Below are positions 30,941 through 43,000 of a stretch of 64,000 nt of DNA, one piece after another (the first letter of the stretch is position 1; the number at the start of each line of letters is the position of its first letter). Where the stretch lies: NCBI GenBank assembly GCA_026874595.1, contig CM049307.1, positions 32,041,862 to 32,105,861 on the forward strand, read 5' to 3'. Both the position numbers and the translations under genes were made by a program. Source of the DNA: Sipunculus nudus (taxonomy: Eukaryota > Annelida > Sipuncula > Golfingiida > Sipunculidae). Below the pieces are notes generated by a model. That model saw only the letters and a program-made list of their open reading frames with translations. It was not told the origin of the DNA and made no database searches.

Positions 30941-32403
30941 GTTTAACAACAAACTTCTGTTATAGAAATACATAATTATTTTTCGATATTTTCATGAAAT
31001 CCTGAGATAATTTTGATGATTTTTTATCCTGTGGAAGTGTTTGTATTTCATAATTGCATTTCATATAATATAATACTTTTAAATTATATATAAAAAAACT
31101 TGACAAATTCACCTGCTACCTTGTGTTCAACTTGGTATCAAGCTTTAGGATCAGTACCACTTGTGCTTTGAGTGGCTCTGACTCCTGAACCTTCAATTTG
31201 ACATGTTTTAATCATATTTTTTTTCACTGATCAGAGAGATTATAGGAAATCCTCCCTTAACAAATCCAGACCACTCCATTTAGGTAGGATGTAACCACAC
31301 TTGTGTGGGGTAGGTATAGAGGACCCTAAAAGCATACAGTTTGAGAAAGCTTGGGACCTAGGGCTAGGTAGGGCAGAGCCTGATGGCTAAAAGATAGGAC
31401 TCCTGAGCTGAAAGTTAAATCACCATCACAATCCTGAAGCCCTTATTGTCTATGCAGAACCGAAAAAAATGATGATTTTATGTCCTCATTATTTATTTTG
31501 ATACTATGATATTATGATGAGTTTTGTGTGTCAATTTGGGTTTATGTCACAAACACTTTTCTGTGGCATGAAAGAACAGAGTTATAGCATACTTTTTACA
31601 CATTTTATTGCAAATATTTATCCATGATACAAACTAGATGATTTCTCCAAGGTGTAAAAAAGCAAAAAGTGCTGCCACTCTGGGTTTAAAAAGAAATACA
31701 TTTTAAGAGAAAAAAACATTTCCTAAAAAGGGTAAAACACATTATTCTAAATTAATGTGCTGTCATGTATGAAGCTATGGTCCTCAATCGCTAAATTAAG
31801 CATATTTCATTCAAAATCTTTATGAGAAAAATTGATCCTGATGAAAAGTTAAAACACATTACATCTGAAAATAATGTAACAAAGTATTTAATGTCTTACT
31901 TGAGCAAAAGAATAATACTACTAAAAGGGCAGCACTGTGGGTTATGCTTGAAAGATGGCAACCAGTTCATCACTAAGGCATGCCAAATCAAAGCATAAAT
32001 GACATAAGGGACCCCCCCCCCCCCCCCCCCACCCATCATCCCCCGACCCTAGCTTTCTCACTTATTTGCACATACATACACGCTTATACTTACACACAAA
32101 GAGCAATTGAGCTAGGAGTATGTACTGAGTGTTCATCACAAGGAATTTATATCTCTAGAAAATTTTACTAATCCCCTTAAGAACTATATCATCACAATGG
32201 CTGTATTGCTGTTGTTGCACTGAATTCCAATTAAAATGACCACACTGTGATATCATTACTGTGTCATTATCTTCAAAGAAAAAAATTGCCTGGCAATCTT
32301 ATTACTGTGTCAATACATCCCCATAGAAATTTGTTTTTGCAATGTCAACAATACAATACAAACAATTCTTGAAACTACATGAAACCTAACAAAATATTTA
32401 ATC
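30941..32403. other. Intergenic sequence
   Basis: AT-rich; a poly-C run near 32012-32030. No gene recognised. Confidence 0.5.
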
Positions 32404-33893
32404 AATCAATAGCCAATAGAACACTCTTTCACGATTCTATGTAATTCATTGTAAAGTTTTAGTGATATTGTGAACACAAGCAGACAAACATCAGTGTGAT
32501 TCTTAGAAATTCCTTGTGAAGTTTTAGAGATATTGTGTACACAAGCAGACAAACAGTGCAATTCTATGAAATTCATTGTGAAGTTTTAGAGATATTGTGT
32601 ACACAAACAGACACACATCAGTGTGATTCTATGAAATTCCTTGTGAAGTTTAAGAGATATTGTGTACACAAACAGACAAACATCAGTGTGATTCTATGAA
32701 ATTCTTTGTGAAGTTTTAGAGATATTGTGTACACAAACAGACAAACATCAGTGTGATTCTATGAAAGTCTTTGTGAAGTTTAAGAGATATTGTGTATACA
32801 AACAGACACACATCAGTGCGATTTTATGAAATTCATTGTGAAGTTTTAGAGATATTGTGTACACAAACAGATAAACATCAGTGCAATTCTATAAAATTCC
32901 TTGTAAAGTTTTAGAGATATTGTGTACACAAACAGACAAACATCAGTGTGATTCTATGAAATTCATTGTGAAGTTTTAGATATATTGTGTACACAAACAG
33001 AAACACATCAGTGCAATTCTATGAAAGCCAATAGCCCACTCTTTCATGATTCTATGAAATTCATTGTGAAGTTTTAGAGATATTGTGTACACAAATAGAC
33101 AAACATCAGTGCGATTCTATGAAATTCATTGAGTTTTAGAGATATTGTGTACACAAACAGACAAACATCAGTGTGATTCTAAGAAATTCATTGTGAAGTT
33201 TTAGAGATATTGTGTACACAAACAGACAAACATCAGTGTGATTCTAAGAAATTCATTATGAAGTTTTAGAGATATTGTGTACACAAACTGATAAACATCA
33301 GTGTGATTCTATGAAATTCATTGTGAAGTTTTAGAGATATTGTGTACACAAACAGACACACATCAGTGCGATTTTATGAAATTCATTGTGAAGTTTTAGA
33401 GATATTGTGTACACAAACTGATAAACATCAGTGTGATTCTATGAAATTCATTGTGAAGTTTTAGAGATATTGTGTACACAAACAGACACACATCAGTGCG
33501 ATTTTATGAAATTCATTGTGAAGTTCTAGAGATATTGTGTACACAAACAGACACACATCAGTGCGATTTTATGAAATTCATTGTGAAGTTTTAGAGATAT
33601 TGTGTACACAAACAGACAAACATCAGTGTGATTCTAAGAAATTCATTATGAAGTTTTAGAGATATTGTGTACACAAACTGATAAACATCAGTGTGATTCT
33701 ATGAAATTCATTGTGAAGTTTTAGAGATATTGTGTGCACAAACAGACACACATCAGTGCGATTTTATTAAATTCATTGTGAAGTTTTAGAGATATTGTGT
33801 ACACAAACAGACACACATCAGTGCGATTTTATGAAATTCATTGTGAATTTTTATAGATATTGTGTACACAAACTGATAAACAGACAAACATCA
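32404..33893 (+). repeat. 64-bp satellite, about 22 copies
   Basis: Unit close to TTTTAGAGATATTGTGTACA then CAAACAGACAAACATCAGTG and TGATTCTATGAAATTCATTG, 63-65 bp. The AGCCAATAG...CTCTTTCA lead-in at 32410 recurs once inside the array (about 33028). Three unit variants alternate in order, giving a higher-order period. A lone degraded unit lies at 35041-35110. Confidence 0.92.
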
Positions 33894-34488
33894 GTGCAAA
33901 CCTTGTTGGTGAAGGTAACTGTTAACACATTTTTGAGTTTATTATTTTATATGGATGAGAAGAAAAGTTCACCAAGAATAACAGATAAACCCTGCTGTAA
34001 AACAAATGAACCATGCAGTAAAACCAGCCATATCATAATATATGATTATACTAGCAATGTGGTTACTAACAGAGGTCCCATGAATGAGCAGATTGTTTGA
34101 TTCAGGTTCTAAATATCAGCTGCTGATGATTAAATACATAGACCAAGCTGATCTCAGTGAGCTTTATATGATGAAATGGGCACACATGAGATCTACCCAA
34201 ACCAGAGCTTTTATGGACTCGGCAGACAGCAGCGCAAGGTTATTAACAGAAGACGTTATGGACAGGAAATACAGCCACACTTTTGTGACCTCATATGTAG
34301 TGCACCTGATTCTCCCAACAAGCCGTGTGAATGAGATGTAACAGCTTGGTGACCAAAAATAACATGATGTGAACATTGGCAAATTCACAGTAACAGGATC
34401 AGTTTACTTCAGAATATGTTGTGTGGACAGACTGCAGAACAACCAACAGGAAGGAAAGAATTAGGCTGCAGCTAAATCTAACCTTTAA

Positions 34489-34966
34489 AGGGGCCCGATC
34501 ACCTTTAAAGCATGTTAAATTAACATGATAACTAGCTTCTTCCCTTTAAAATTAATTTATACCTGCCAAAATATTGCCCTGAAACTGTTTGCTTACTGCT
34601 GTAAGGGACTGTTAAAAACAGTGGAATGGGCGCGATTGCAGGTGTAAACATAAACAGCATGTGCATCGCCATGCCACAACACGTGTCGATCAGGAAAGGC
34701 CCCAACTGACTTGGCCCAAAAGCTGTAATACCTGTTTCCACTGGCTGAAACATTGTGTGTTGCGGCTCACAATCGGACCTCTGGTCACGTGGCCTTGTTG
34801 GGGTAAAGAGACACAGGTGGAATTTGTTTACCAACGAAGTGTTAAAGCTTTATGCAAAGTACTGAGATTGTGTGGTGGGTTTGTTTTGCTGATAATTTTT
34901 GTATAAAGCAAAACTGAACTGATAGTGTGAAAGATTAGGCATAATATTGCTCCTGATTATGTCCCT
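34489..34966. mobile_element. TTAA-flanked short TIR element
   Basis: 478 bp between TTAA at 34485-34488 and 34967-34970. Ends AGGGGCCCGATCA and, inverted, AGGGACATAATCA. TTAA duplication is the signature of piggyBac-type elements. The middle (34621-34800) is CpG-rich with no transposase. Confidence 0.6.
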
Positions 34967-35519
34967 TTAATTTTAACCACAAAATACACCCAGAACTGCA
35001 TCAATATTGTAATTGTTACTGGACTAATGCCTTTATAATATATCTCTGAAATTCTCTGTGAACTGTAGGATACAGTGTAGACAAACCAGACAAACAGTCA
35101 AACATCAGTGATCAAATAATCTTCAATAACTGTGATACCTATTAACAAATATTTGACACTGGTTAGAAGTAGAAGCATAAGGTAGCAAGGATAGCAAGTA
35201 GTCCCTGCTGTAGAACCAGCATATCATGTTACAGACCATAAAACAAGCAATGTGCCATACACCACACCATGTGACCACACTCACACACTTAAATGCATTT
35301 TCCTTCACAGATAAAAATAACACTCCCAGTGAATAATATGAATCACCAGTGATATAATTTTTACAGTGAAGCCACCCAGCGGCTTGATGTATGAATATAA
35401 AATACTCATTATTTACACTTACCGGTATGATCATTCACTCAATTACACTATGTACATGACCTACATAAGTATTTGCTGCCTAGCTTTATGATTACATCCT
35501 TCCTACATCATATCAGCAC
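34967..35519. other. Intergenic sequence with one stray satellite unit
   Basis: A degraded unit of the 64-bp satellite is readable at 35041-35110. Nothing else recognised. Confidence 0.5.
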
Positions 35520-36140
35520 ACCTGCTCAGACAGGTGAGACTCCTAGGTCTGCTCAGTCTCTGAGTTGAGACTCTCTTACCTGCTCAGGGATACCAGAGAC
35601 TCCTATACTTACTTGACTCTGAGCTAAGACTCCCAACCCTACTCACTGATCAGAGTGCCAATCACCTGCACCGACACACATGACACTCCTACACCTGCTG
35701 AGATGTAGTACCCGAGACTCCAATATCTATTCAGACATACCAGAGACTCTCACATCTGCTCAGAGGTATCTGAGACTCCAATTTCTGCTAAGCCATACCT
35801 GAGTCCACAATACTAGCTCAGACATTCCAATGATACCTATTCAGATATATCTTTGCCTCCCATATTTGCTCAGTCATATTTGAGTCAAACAGTCAAACTG
35901 AGACTCTCATATCTACTCAGAATACCTGGGACTCCCATAAATGCTCAGATATACCTGACACTCCCATAAATGCTTTGATATACCTGCTCATATATATCTA
36001 TAAATACTGTAAACCTTCTGAGATATATCTGGCGCTGATACTTGCTAAGACATATCTATGACTCCCAGTAACCAGCTCAGACAACCACACACAGATATCT
36101 TGATCTCCTTTCCTGCTCAGACATATCAGTCAGACATCTA
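35520..36140. repeat. Degenerate minisatellite, unit about 28-30 bp
   Basis: Repeated phrases CTGCTCAGA, ATACCTGAGACTCCCATA and variants. Lies 0.7 kb downstream of the death-domain gene stop and may be in its 3' UTR. Confidence 0.65.
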
Positions 36141-36804
36141 TGAAAATTCATATAACTCCTGGCAAAACTGGACAGTGTTCTCAGAAAGCAAGTATGAGAG
36201 TCACAACCAGGTCAAAATGTAACAACAGATATCAACTAACACCCTACCACCTAAAATACCAATCATTATAGTTCATAAAACCACAGATTGTTGTTTTCTA
36301 CAAACATGTTGAAAACTGAAAGAGGTTTAATCTATACAGAAATAATTTTGCCTTACAAGTATCTAGAATCTATTAATGAGACATTTTCAGCACCGTCTTT
36401 TCAGTTTATGGCACAAAACAAACTTATAAAAATAAAAATTCCGGTGAAGACACAAGATCCATTATTACACTTAACTATACTGACAGTATGACTGATCAAT
36501 GAACCAGTACCTGCAATATTACCCAGGTACTGCTCTAACTACATACACATAATATAAGATTATGAACCCTGGATTACTCTTGTAATGGACATGTTATGTT
36601 AAGTAACCAAGTAAAACTCACCCACACTGTGTAGAAAAAAGTAATTTGCTTATGTTGCTATGATTATGTACTTATTAAGTTTAGCCACACTGTACAAATA
36701 CAACATAACAAGAACAGAGTATATCACATGATTAAGACATTCAAATGTAAACGGAAATATCTGTGCATTTTCATGAAAAACAAATGTATGTAACAAGTTA
36801 AATG

Positions 36805-37013
36805 CTATCTGTTCAAAATATTAAGGAGATCTTTTCTGTCACTGAGCATTTTTTTCAATTCCTCAAGTGAACAGGGCCGCGGACATTTGACTTCATCCAC
36901 TCCGTATTTGTTGAAGCAGAACTGCCAATGACGAAGCACAATCTCTGCTGGTGTGTCACGACCATTCGTGCGAATGAATGACTCTATGGTATCTATAGAC
37001 TCTACTGTCAAGC
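36805..37013 (-). CDS. Death-domain gene last exon: second half of the death domain and stop
   Basis: Acceptor ttattttttccag. Encodes LTVESIDTIESFIRTNGRDT, PAEIVLRHWQFCF, KCPRPCSLEELKKMLSDRKD then LLNILNR and TAG. The LRHW motif and the C-terminal LEELKKML..RKDLLNIL helix are typical of death domains. The domain sits at the very C-terminus, as in many adaptors. No clear AATAAA was assigned downstream; a minus-strand ATTAAA lies near 36325. Confidence 0.93.
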
Positions 37014-40000
37014 CTGGAAAAAATAAACACTTGTATTATTATGTATCCTGCTAAAAATCCAAAATTAAGCACAAAGTCAAGTCTAATGGTAGTTGATGCA
37101 AAGAATATAATACATGTACTTCACAGTAACCTAATACTCAAATGAAGGTTAAAACAACATACAGGTGTAATCTTTTAACTGAAGTCATACTCACATGATT
37201 CTTATTGAGGATTGCAAATGACAGTTTAGGTTAAAGAAACTTAGTTCTCATCTGATTCTGATTAATGCACAGTTTGTAATTTAGATAAGGATAAATGTTT
37301 TATTGAAAGAATTTTGAAGGATTCTGTCAAATAAAAAGTCTGTAATTTAGGTCACAGTGGCCCAAATCTTGTCTGAATGATACGTATTTAATGTGATTCA
37401 ATCCTAAAAGAAACATTTGTGATTATTTAATCACAGAAGCCTTCATATCTATTATCAATACAAGTTATATTTTGCCTGGTAATGATATAAAGATACTCTA
37501 CACTCAGTTAGACAGTCAAGTACTGCATCCACACTGTCAAAAATGGTGGCACATACAAACTTTCAGAAGAAATTTTCAGAAGTGTGCCAGGTATTGTAAG
37601 TGGTAAATCCAATTTTCATAATGTGCCAGGAATTGTAGGTGGCACATCCAAACTTTCAGAAGTGTGCCAGGTATTGTAGGTAGCACATCCAAACTTTCAG
37701 AAGTGTACCAGGTATTGCAGGTGGCAGATCCAAACTTTCAGAAGTGTACCAGGTATTGCAGGTAGCAGATCCAAACTTTCAGAAGTATGCCACGTATTGT
37801 AGGTGGCACATCAAAATTTCAGGAATTTGCCAGGTATTGTATATGGAACATGCAAACATTCAGGAATTTGCCAGGTATTGTAGATGGAACAACCAAACTT
37901 TCAGAAATTTGCAAGGGACAACACTGCCTCTAGAATATGTTCTTATCTCAGTATCTTTGACTACTTGGAAGTCTGCACTTACCAATTTCACCAGCCAACA
38001 TTTTCCAGTCAAAGGTGTTGGCACCATACCTCTCGTACAAGCCAAAGCATAATTCTACCCGCTGCTTTGGCTTCAGCTTTAGTGTGTCTGGATGGGGTGG
38101 TTTACATTTAAGTACTCTTTGCAGTGTGAATGCCACCTGTAACAAAATTAAAGGCATCTCAAGTAATGATCCACAGGTAACTACCACAATTTCTTTGGGT
38201 ATGGAACCATACAATAATGTATAAAAATTTTAATTTTAATTCCCCCCCCCCCCTAAGTATTCAACTTAAATCTTTGATATCTGTTTTAACAAACTATTGG
38301 TTCTGCATGTTGCAAATATCATTTTCAAACAAAATGCATTTTACATCACTGATAACCTCTTCATATACAAATCTGTATCAAAGTAGTTTGGACAATGCAA
38401 ACAAATTTTAGAAATAAGGAAACATGTTCCTACACACAAATTAATAATTTAGCATTTTTAGCTCAGCTGACTATAAGTCATCTGAGCTATAGTCGTGGTC
38501 CATTGTCCGTCGTCCGTCCGTCTGTCCGTCCGTCCGTCCGTCCGTCCGTCCGTCCGTCCGTCCGTAGATGTGGCACGTTTTGAAACCGTAAGACCTAGGA
38601 ATCCAAAATTCAGCATAATGTTAGATGTCCCCAAGATCTCCTACCAAGCCGAAAACTGGGTCTTTGCGACTTCGTTCCTTTGAGAAATTAAGGAAAAACC
38701 TCAATTTTTTATTAAAATCCTATTTTCACACTTCAGGACTGCCTAATATCAAAACCACTCATCTGTTTTTCCTCATATTTACCCTAAATAATCCTCTATA
38801 TGGTTCCTATGTACATGCCAGAAATTGGGTCTGTATTATATAATTTAAAAAAGTTATGGGCCCAAACATAATGCATTTTGTAAATAATCAGGAAAAAAAT
38901 TTGATCACTTAACACAAAACTTGTTAAAGCTAAGCACTTTTTTTCCAGTAATATAACTTTTATTAATCAAAATTAAATTGTATACCCAAAATTTGATCAA
39001 AATCTTTTAAATTTTTTTAAATATTAGCAAAAATAAAAAATTGGTACCTTAAACTTTGCCCAACTTTGACCATGGCACGTTTTTTTCCTGTAACTGCTGT
39101 GGATTTAATTTTCAAAGCATGTTTTTGTTAGCATTTCAACTGTTAACATTTAAAATTTGAAACCAGTTGATCAAAAACTGTAGATTTTATTCAAGTTTTC
39201 AAGCACCATGTCACATATTGTTTACATCAACCTAGTGTTATGCAGTTTGCTAGAGCTCAGCTCCCCAGCTTCAGCTCTAAGTTCCTTAAATTAGGCATAC
39301 AGTAAGATGTCTCCAAAATCCCCTACCATGCCAAGAATTTGGTCACCAGAACTTAATTCCTTTGAGATATTAATGAAAAACTTCATTTTTTCATTTAAAA
39401 CCCTTTGTTACACTTCAGGACTGCCTAGTATCAAAACCACTGATCTGACTTTGATCATATATAATATACATATTTTTCTATACATTCGCTATGCACATGC
39501 CAGAAATGATGTCAGTATTGCGTAATTGTTTTAAGTTATGTGCCCAAACAAAATTGACTTTGTAAAAAATCAGGAAAAATATTTACTTAGGTTTCATGAA
39601 AATTATTGAAGCTAGAGAATTTTTTTTAAGTATATAACTTTGTTTTATTTAGATTTAATTGTATACCCAAAATTAGATCTGTATTTTGTAAATTTTATAA
39701 GTTATTAGCATAAACATAAAATCAGTACCTGAAATTTTACCCAACTTTGACCATGGCAAATTTTTACCCTGTGAGTACTGTTGATTTAATTTTCTCAGAA
39801 TGTAAACATAAGTATTTAATGTGTTTAAATCTGAAATTTGAAACTAAAAGGTTGAAAATTAGGATAGTTATTGAATTTTATCTTGAGGGTCTATTGTAGT
39901 CACTTGCTTTGTTCCAGATGCAGGTAGGCCACTCCAGGTCACTGGAAGTCAGCTATGCCAGGGTTCCTGATTTGTTTCAGTCACTGGGGGAGATCCCCTG

Positions 40001-43000
40001 CTGTGACAGGTGTACAATTGTTCTCATATCACACCCCCTCCCCCCCCCCCCCCATGAATATATAAATATACATTTGTATGCATGATGTGGTGTTACATGA
40101 CAAGATTGAGATTTATGATGATGCAATTTAGAATTATGAATCAACGTTTATATTCAGAAATATATGTTATATTGGAAATGTATACAAATTAAACTTAAAA
40201 TAAAAAAATGAGGATCTAATACAAACATGTGTTCATTATTTTCGAGCCTCAGCAGAATTGGAGATCAGGCTTTGTTTGCCCTGAATGTTTATGCAAAAGT
40301 GTTGTTAATCCCATCTCTTCCCCACCCCCCACCCCCCCACCCCCCGGCTGTCATTGATCCTTAGCACCTTACCGTCACCTGTGCACTGGGACATTAGTTA
40401 ATATTGCAAATGTGTACAATTTTTTCAATTTGAAAGATAATTGGAAAAAAAATTAAGATCTAATATTGAAACATATTCTTGCCCCAGGAGAATGGAACAT
40501 AAAGTGATCAGCTCTTGTCTGTCCATCACCTCTCAATTATCATTAAATATATATACTAATTATGAAATTTTTCCTTTAAGCACTGTTGAAATAACTTTCA
40601 TATGCTGTATGTGTATGGATTTAAGCCATTAAAGTCTGAAATTTGAAAGCAACTTATGTATTCAGATGTGTAATATTGCAGATGAAAAACTTTAAAATAT
40701 TAAAATATATTATCAGCTTTGTTTGTCTAACAGTCTGTCTGTCCTTTTTTAAATATTATGTAATTGTGAATGGACTATTTAATCCTGTAAGTATTGTTGA
40801 ATTAAGTGGAAATCCTATATGTATATACACTATGTTAATACAGAGATGTTGTAACTCCCATCATTCCAGCCCTCCCCCCCCCCCCCCCCCAACCACCACC
40901 ACCAGGTTCTTGCATCTGGGGACAGGAGGCATCAGTTATATTTCAACTGTATACATTTTATAAAATAAAAATACATATATTTAATAATATATATTATGTA
41001 AAATAGATCCAATTGAGCAAATGTGTAAACTACTGAACTGTCAACAAACTATCCAAAAGCCAGCCAATGATCATGGTAATAATATACATCTTATGTTCAC
41101 AAACTGCTCACATGCTTCAATTTTGACATTAGAGAATGCATGGTTTGGTCACAAAATATTATTTGCAACAATTTTTCACTCATCAATACAAACCAATCAT
41201 GTCAACCAGCCATGGCATATATTACCTTTTCATCTTAGACTTGATCTCCATTATTATTTTAGATTTTTACCTTCAAGGCCAACTTCAGCTGAGCCCAGTG
41301 ACCCATATTTATAGCACCATGTCTTGAATGTTTACATCAAGTCATTGGTTAACAGTGTTCCAGGCTGTTACATAACACCTTCACTCCTTGCCTACTGCTT
41401 CTGTGAGTGTCTGGGTCAGGCTGGGTCAGGCAGTAATTACCAGAGAGCCTTTCTCCTCTCTCTTTCCCTTTCTCTCTTTCTAGCTCTCTTTCTCTCTCTC
41501 TCTTTCTCTCTCTCTCACCCCTATGCCTCCCTTCCTCCCTCCACCCCATTATGTTGACAGGTACTATAAACCTAATTTATTAGATATATATGTTGATGCA
41601 ATTAAGAAATGTTAATCAACTGAAATATTCACATATATTTGTTATACTCTAAATGTATAGTTACATTTTCAAACCTGGAAAAAAATGATGTTATAAAAAA
41701 GGGAATTTATGTAAAAATTGTTCATAATTTCCTGGCTCAGAAGACTGGGAATTAAAATTATTTGCTTTGTTTCTCTAGCTTTCTTGCCTGTTTTAAATAT
41801 TTAATAATTATGAATAAACTTTTTTTTCCTGTAAGCTCTGATTAATTAAATTTCATATTCTGTACGTATATGCAAGGGTATTGTAACTCCCACCATCCCC
41901 TTCCCCCACCCCACTAAGTCCTTGCTCCTTCGCACTGTCAACAATAGTGCTATTGCTATAGCATAAAATTTAATAATTTGAAGAAAATATATACAGAGAG
42001 ACAGAGGCGTTGTAACTCCCATCGTAACACCCCCCCCCCCCCCCTCCATCAAGTCCTTCCGCCTGTGGAGTGGGGATTTTATAGCAACTGTATACATATC
42101 ATAAAATAGAAAAAACAGTTTAATTAAAGTTTAAATTAAAAAATTTGGATCTCATTAGACAAATGTGTAAAATGTTGAACTGTCAACAGCCTGTCAAAAA
42201 GGTATCCAATGAAAGCGCAAGGTCAGATCTTAAAATATTATTTGCAACAATTTCTTCAATCATATCAACCAACCATAGCCTAGATTACCTCTTTCTCTCA
42301 GACTTTATGTACATTTCATAATATTTTAGATTTTAACCTTCCAGGTGTTTAAGTACTGTTGAATGCTCCCTCCCTCTTTCTCTATCTCCTTTTCTCTCTA
42401 CATCCAACCCTCCTTGCTGCCCACACTGTTTCCTTCTCCGAACCCCATCCCAATGTCAGCCTCAGTAAACGAGAACAAGTTAAATCAGATATATTCATAT
42501 TTTTATATATTTTATAACTGTTTGTTGCCTATGTACGTGCCAGAAATTATGTCAATATTGTGTAATATGTAGATGTGGTGGGCATCAATATAATGTACCT
42601 TGTCAAGACCTAAGAGATATCATGTCATACAGTCACAATTCATAAATCCACTCTTCAGCATAGTTAATAATAACATTATATATGTCAAATTGAAATCTTG
42701 CGGACTTCTATACACTATAGATCCTTCAACAAATAGCCTTATCATCATTCTACCACTGCTTAGTGTACTGTCATTGCATTCATATTTGCTCAAATATATT
42801 GCTATTTTCAACAGCTCCCAAATAAATAAAAAATAAACCACTATATTTACTCCATATTAATCCATCAGTCAGGTAATTTCATACATGATTTACTCGCATA
42901 TTACATCATATTCCTTTATAATAGCCTAATAGGTCCATGATATTCATAAGGTTTGTCGACTAAATATAGTATCACAATGGTGATACATTTATAGTTCAAT

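Noticed and set aside
32404-33893. Regular 64-bp array considered as a CRISPR
   Set aside because: Whole units repeat with no unique spacers, and the genome is eukaryotic; it is a satellite.
33795-34341. Plus frames after the satellite
   Set aside because: Begin in satellite units, unrelated to any protein I recognise, and overlap each other.
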